Assembly (NCBI GenBank): GCA_033239525.1
Contig: BSYO01000038.1
Coordinates: forward strand, 3,425,556 to 3,489,555
Length of the DNA: 64,000 nt
DNA from: Nepenthes gracilis
Lineage: Eukaryota > Streptophyta > Magnoliopsida > Caryophyllales > Nepenthaceae
Reading direction: 5' to 3'
Part shown: piece by piece, positions 58,981-64,000 of the stretch
How the letters are laid out: each line of letters begins with the position of its first letter
Numbering within the stretch: the first letter of the stretch is position 1
Position numbers and translations under genes: made by a program
Notes under the pieces: generated by a model
The model's database searches: none
What the model saw: the letters and a program-made list of their open reading frames with translations, nothing else
Told to the model about the DNA's origin: nothing

Positions 58981-60900
58981 TGTGATAGACCGACTTTTCT
59001 CATTGAAATCTGATAGAGTTTCAGTAGTAAAATGACCATCATACTAAAACAACCTATACAAAAATCCCTATACAGCACAAAATATAATCACACATTACAA
59101 TACAGGATCTAAAAATAGCCACAGCAAACACGTGGTACCAATGTCATATCTTCGGATATGATGTTGGCTCAAATAAGATACCACTAGATCTGCAGACAAG
59201 TCATAAATACCTGCAAAAGTATATACATCCATCAAGAATAGCAAAAACTATACTATGTATACATTATCATCATCATATGCATACATTAATATGCAAATCC
59301 ATCAAAATGATACAAAATACTCATCAAGTACAACATCTCAAAACTATGTCCAAAAGGTTTTTCATCCCAATTTCTGCAACCTAGCCAACTCCTAAACTCT
59401 ACTCAATCTCATCGAGTATAAGGACGTGCTTGTTTGGAGGAAAGAAAGTAGTACGGGTGAGTTAAATACTTAGCAAGTGCAATAAAATTAAAAATAATAA
59501 ATGATATACACAGCATAAAGTGGAGGAAGGATATAAAAGTATAATGAAGATGTGTAAATATAAATTTTGATCAAATACACTTTTCAGAACACATTTACTT
59601 TCCCTGATTTACTTATCTTTCTTTAGATTCCAAAACATGCATAACTTCTTTATTTTGTGGACCAGGGCTAGCAGGCCTTATAGCTAATGGTGTAAACAAA
59701 TCGATGAAAGGAATGTGTATGTCCACACATATTTTAAGGTACTAACCACAAACCTTGAACTTAACATCCCATGGCGAATGGTATACCTTTCACCCAATAT
59801 ATTGGGTTATATAACAGATAACAGATACAACACCAGAGTATCTCCCGTAGTCCAGGAACAATTTCTCAATTTGTTACAATAATATCCTAAGGCATGCTAG
59901 AAAATACTACCTTCTAAAATATAAATCTTTGGTCCAATTTCATAAATATTTATTCTTAAGGAAATGTTCCACCAGAAACTTATAAAGAAATTCTCACTCT
60001 CTGGAGAACGGTTAATCAAACTTATCGGATTATGGAGTTTCATTCAAATATTTTGCATAACTTTCATAATTCTTGATACGGATATAGATAACCGGTTTTC
60101 TTGTGAATTCACAACTTCGCATGCTTTCAATTATATACATAAATCAACATAAAACTTGAAACATGTAAAAAATTATTACCACTGTAAGTTAAATATAATT
60201 TTAGAACTTTCGAACAATAAATACTTTCATAATTGTATATAATATAATTTTCAGAGCATATATAAGGTCACATGTATAATGTACATGTAGTTAAATATTA
60301 TAATTTCTGTTCATAATATTTTCAAAGTATATAAAATTAACATATATAAAATATATGTGTATAAATGTCAAATATTCGGAATACCCACGTCCATAAGTTA
60401 GGGTTTCAAGGTTCTAAAACACAATCGTGCATGAATCTCAAATAAAACGAGCAAAATCTAAGGAGGGCATGGGTTAGGGTTTCCAGGTGTGTAAATTGTA
60501 CAAATCTCACAAATCAGATATAAAATCAAAGTATGTACATGCTCAAGTCATGGGTATTATGAAATATAAATTTAATCGGGTATTGAGACAAAGACGTCCA
60601 AAGAAAACGAAATAAAAGTGTAAAGAAACGAGAGAAAATGATATGAGTGCACTTGCCTCGACCTGATCCACAACCTTTCTAACTAGTTCGAGGCTGGATT
60701 CAAACTGGAGAACCTTGGTTTGCTCCTTCTCCCTCTTCCTCTTTGTACTCTCTCTCTCATCTCTCTGGATCGTTGGAAAATAACGCGTGAAAAATCCTGA
60801 CGTGCTTTTATAATTGGATTGGTCGAGTGCCGCTCAAGCGTTGTTCGAGCGCCAGCACACCCGAAGGGCTGTGCTTAAGTGCTCTTCGGGAGTTTGATTC
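58981..60900 (-). repeat. 3' LTR of the minus-strand gypsy element
   Basis: Its terminal bases (plus strand) are TGTGATAGACCGAC at 58981. A TATA-like ATTATAAAAGCACG (minus strand) lies near 60808-60821. The distal end near 60900 is uncertain, because the deletion joint and the LTR start are close together. Confidence 0.55.
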
Positions 60901-60909
60901 TACCGACCC

Positions 60910-62511
60910 GCCCCCTCGGCGCGCTCGATCTTCTTAATTTGCAGTCTCATGACAAAGCTAGTCTGATGACTAAAGGCATCCGTGATTACATTTGCTTTCC
61001 CCGGCTGATAGTAAATCTCATAATTATAATCCTTAAGAAACTCGATCCGCATCCTCTGCCTCATGTTCAACTCCTTCTACGAAGATAGGTACTTGAGGCT
61101 CTTGTAATAAGAATACACAAAAAACTTTTTGCTATACAAGAAATGCCTCCATGTCTTCAATACAAAAACAATGGTAGCTAACTCCAAGTTATGGGACAGA
61201 AAGTTCTTCTCATGAATTTTCAATTGTCGAGATCTATAAGTTATCACCTTCCCATTTTACATCAAGACACATCCGAGGCCAACCTTAGAAGCATTACAAT
61301 ACATCTTGAAGCCACCAGAACCATCGGGGATAGTTAAAATTGGCACTGAAGTCAAACAATCCTTTAACTCTTGAAAACTTCGGTCACATTCTTCCATCCA
61401 TACAAAACTCACCTTCTTCTTTGTCAATCGGGTGAGCGGCAAAGCAATCCAAGAAAATTTCTCCACAAAATAGCAGTAATAACCAGCCATACCCAAAAAG
61501 ATATGAACCTCCATCACTGACGTCGGTCAACTCCAACTAATCATAGATTCAACTTTCCTCGGGTCTACTGAGAGTCCTCCATCAGAAATGACATGGCCCA
61601 AGAATACTACCTCATCGAGTCAAAACTCGCACTTCTTCAGCTTCGCGAATAACTGATATTCCCGAAGGGTTCGAAGCACGATCCTCAAGTGCTCCTCATG
61701 TTCCACACAACTCTTTGAATAGATCAGGATGTCGTCAATGAAGACTATGGTAAATTTATCCAAATAGGATTGAAAGACCCGATTTATCAAATCTATAAAC
61801 ATGATCGGTGCATTTTTCAGGCCGAACGACATAACAAGAAACTTGTAATGGCCATATCTCGTTCGGAAAGCCGTCTTCGCTACATCCTCCTATTTGATCC
61901 TAAGTTAATGATATCCCGATTGCAGATCAATCTTAGAGAACACGCGAGTCCCTTGTAACTGATCGAAGAGATCATTAATTCGCGGCAACATATACTTGTT
62001 CTTGATTATGATCTTATTCAGCTTACGAACAAGATATGATCGGAAACCCATCCTTCTTCTTTACGAACAAGACCGGAGCTTCCTATGGCGAAACATTGGG
62101 TCTAATAAAACCCAAGTCCAGAAGGTCCTACAGTTGCTGTTTCAACTCCTTCAACTCAGTAGGAGCCATATGATAAGGGATCCTCGAAATAGGTGTTGAT
62201 CCTGGCACGAGATCAATCCTGAACTTGATCTCCTGGTGCAGTGTTAAAATAGACAACTTATTAGGAAATACATCCTCAAACTCACGCATAATCAGAATCT
62301 CCTTAGCTAATAACTCACGGCTCTCCGCCATACTAGCATAAGCCAAATAGGCTTCACATCCACTTCGCAACAAATGACGGGCTTGCAGAGCCGAAATGAA
62401 CTTAGATAACTCAACCCGTCGAATTCCATGAATGTGAAAGGGCTCACGTTCCGGAATTGCAAAGTCAACTCTCTTGTGGAAACAATCAATAGTTGCATGA
62501 TTCTTTGACAA
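60910..62511 (-). pseudogene. RT and RNase H remnant of the minus-strand gypsy element
   Basis: The frame at 62511-62128 starts the RT region: MREFEDVFPNKL, then EIKFRIDLVPGSTPISRIPY and LKELKQQL. The palm is frameshifted but shows [18 protein letters not shown] and FIDDILIYS (catalytic FIDD) at 61832-61620. Next come EVHIFLGMAGYYCYFVEKFS and FQELKDCLTSVPIL (61517-61257). The RNase H end reads YQPGKANVITDAFS near 60980. Order and motifs are those of chromovirus-type gypsy pol. Several frameshifts and stops make it inactive. Confidence 0.85.
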
Positions 62512-62570
62512 CTAATCCATACCCAGAATAATGTCGAATTCATGTATCTCCAAAAGAATCAAATCAATAG

Positions 62571-62960
62571 CTACCCAAGGTATGAAACATCAGTCACAGC
62601 CAAAGATCCCGTGAGTGTTGAAACAATTAACGAATAATCGAGAATAACAGGAGAAGATGCAAGATGACAGGTAAATTGAGGCAAAACGAAAGAGTAGGTG
62701 GATCCAGAATTAAAAAGCACACAAACAGAAGTACCACAAATAGGAAGAATACCTTCCACAACAGTATCAGATGCCTTTGTTTCACTGGCAGAAACTGCAA
62801 ACACCTTTCCTGGAATAGCTGGCTTCAGGGAAAGGGCTTTCTTCTTATAAGGGTTATCGTTGATCTTGTGTCCAAACAGTCCACAATTGAAACATATACC
62901 CAACGCCTTGTAACAAGGCCTATCACTGTGAGGCTTTCGGCAATGTTGACATGGATCAGC
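62571..62960 (-). pseudogene. Zinc knuckle and protease remnant of the minus-strand gypsy element
   Basis: The zinc knuckle reads CFNCGLFGHKINDNP, with the final Cys of the CCHC set missing. The protease has VCVLFNSGSTYSFV, where the usual catalytic Asp of D-S-G is Asn, so it would be inactive even if translated. Confidence 0.75.
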
Positions 62961-63796
62961 GGGAGCTTACTTGGCCGATGAAGAAGAGCTAACCTTCTTC
63001 CCTTGATCTGCTTGTCTCAACCTCTTTGATGGTCTCCTCGAACCCGGATTAGAGCTTGAACCGGCATCACATTTGCTAGACGTTTTCTTCTTAAAATACT
63101 CCTCCTTCTCAAGCACTTTCTCGTGGATCAAGGCACGATTCAATACCTTTCCATAGGTTGATAGCTTGAGGGTCGCCAATTGTTTGCGAATATCATCCCG
63201 CAAGCATTGCAGAAACTTTCTAGCTTTCCTCTCCTCATCCTTGACCAAGTACGGAGCCTATCAAGCCAACTTCGTAAATTTTGTGTAATACTTGGCCACC
63301 GTCCTATTGCCTTGCCTCAAGTGGATGAACTTTTCCTCCTTCTACACTTGGACAATGGACGAGAAATACTTCTCCATGAACAAATCCTCGAATATGGGCC
63401 AAGTGATCTCATTATCCGGCACCCCATGGCCCTTTTTTGCATCTCCCACTAATGATAGGCTTTGCTTTCCAATTGATAAGAAGCGAACAACACCCGGTCC
63501 TCCTCGTGGCAATAGATGATAGCAAATACTTTCTTCAGCCTCTAGAACCATGTGTCCGCTTTAATCGGATTGGGCTACTCCAGAAACTTAGGAACCCTCT
63601 CCTGGACGAATTGGTCAGACGCTAACGGTCTAGGATTTGCAGGAGCTGGGGGCGGAGTAGGAACGGGCACTAGAGCAAGATTCCTCTACCCCAAAATCTC
63701 AATGACATCGGCCATTCTGCCTAATAAATCTAGATACTCCGCTTCTCGATCGCGAGGCTAGCCACCTCCACGCGTTGACCTCCTTCTTGATGGCAT
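62961..63796 (-). pseudogene. gag remnant of the minus-strand gypsy element
   Basis: ATG at 63796 opens MPSRRRSTRGGG. Later lines read LFMEKYFSSIVQV, EEKFIHLRQGNRTVAKYYTK and EERKARKFLQCLRDDIRKQL, a gag capsid layout common in Tekay/Del-type elements. A serine-rich basic tail (SSNPGSRRPSKRL) precedes the zinc knuckle. Stops near 63726 and elsewhere break it. Bases 63797-64000 hold its leader with no further feature. Confidence 0.75.
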
Positions 63797-64000
63797 ACTC
63801 AGCTATCAATGACTATTCTGAAATAAGAATGGTATGGGTTAGATTATAGATTGGGCATTATCTAGAACATAATAATTTTACGCAATTAACATAGCTAGCG
63901 GTCTAAGTAGAGCAACGAGGATAACTAAGACTACCTAAATTAGCTAAACCATCCTATGCCTACATCTGCTCATTTCATCTAACCTATGCTATCCTAAATT

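Larger units (their letters stand above)
58981..64000 (-). mobile_element. Chromovirus-like (Tekay/Del-type) gypsy element lacking integrase
   Basis: On the minus strand gag starts at 63796 and is followed by a zinc knuckle, protease, RT and RNase H to about 60910, then directly by an LTR that ends TCTATCACA at 58981. The integrase is missing, which points to an internal deletion. The 5' LTR is right of the window. The LTR edge at 58981 abuts the interrupted gag of the plus-strand element exactly, so this element is probably nested in it. Confidence 0.75.

Overview
The window is plant nuclear DNA, probably from a dicot. Three things show this: the host genes are split by GT-AG introns, most intergenic sequence is AT-rich, and about half of the window consists of LTR retrotransposons of plant lineages (Ty3/gypsy Tat, chromovirus-type gypsy, copia-like LTRs, TRIMs). 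I cannot name the species from sequence alone. I see no bacterial, organellar or viral genome and no operon or CRISPR structure. One short stretch might be organellar DNA, and that is a weak call.

Two host genes are well supported, both on the minus strand. (1) A small F-box gene of the stress-induced FBS type lies at 15871-16744 (three exons, 183 residues), with four ACGTG-core elements upstream. (2) A bifunctional riboflavin kinase / FMN hydrolase gene (FMN/FHY) has coding exons from 49274 to 30988. Its ten coding exons join without a frame break into 388 residues: an N-terminal HAD phosphatase and a C-terminal flavokinase. A non-coding first exon and TATA box probably lie near 51060-51205. 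In Arabidopsis the FMN/FHY gene (At4g21470) and an FBS gene (At4g21510) are close neighbours, so the pair looks like conserved microsynteny stretched by transposons.

Layout: 1-9370, a decayed Tat-lineage gypsy element (gag, protease, RT, RNase H, integrase, 40-bp tandem repeats, an antisense ORF, 3' LTR), with a 0.7-kb insertion in integrase. 9371-15870, AT-rich DNA with copia-like LTR pieces and short tandem duplications. 15871-17215, F-box gene and promoter. 18029-25487, a non-autonomous Tat-like element with two 1.2-kb LTRs, no reverse transcriptase, its own tandem repeats and its own antisense coiled-coil ORF. 27958-28629, a solo LTR with a perfect 5-bp target duplication. 30415-30827, a 94-bp minisatellite. 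30988-51205, FMN/FHY with introns enlarged by two different TRIM arrays, six copies of a palindrome-rich MITE-like repeat, an array of copies of part of exon 3, and a 3.3-kb LTR-type insertion inside that array. 51210-57219, AT-rich repeats. 57220-58980, LTR, primer-binding site and decayed gag of one gypsy element. 58981-64000, a second, opposite-strand chromovirus-like element that has lost integrase and appears nested in the first.

The host genes do not form a pathway together. I did not find a convincing new biological system. The most unusual structures are the exon-fragment array inside FMN/FHY, the multi-LTR TRIM arrays, and the shared 3' layout (tandem repeat plus antisense ORF) of the two Tat-type elements.
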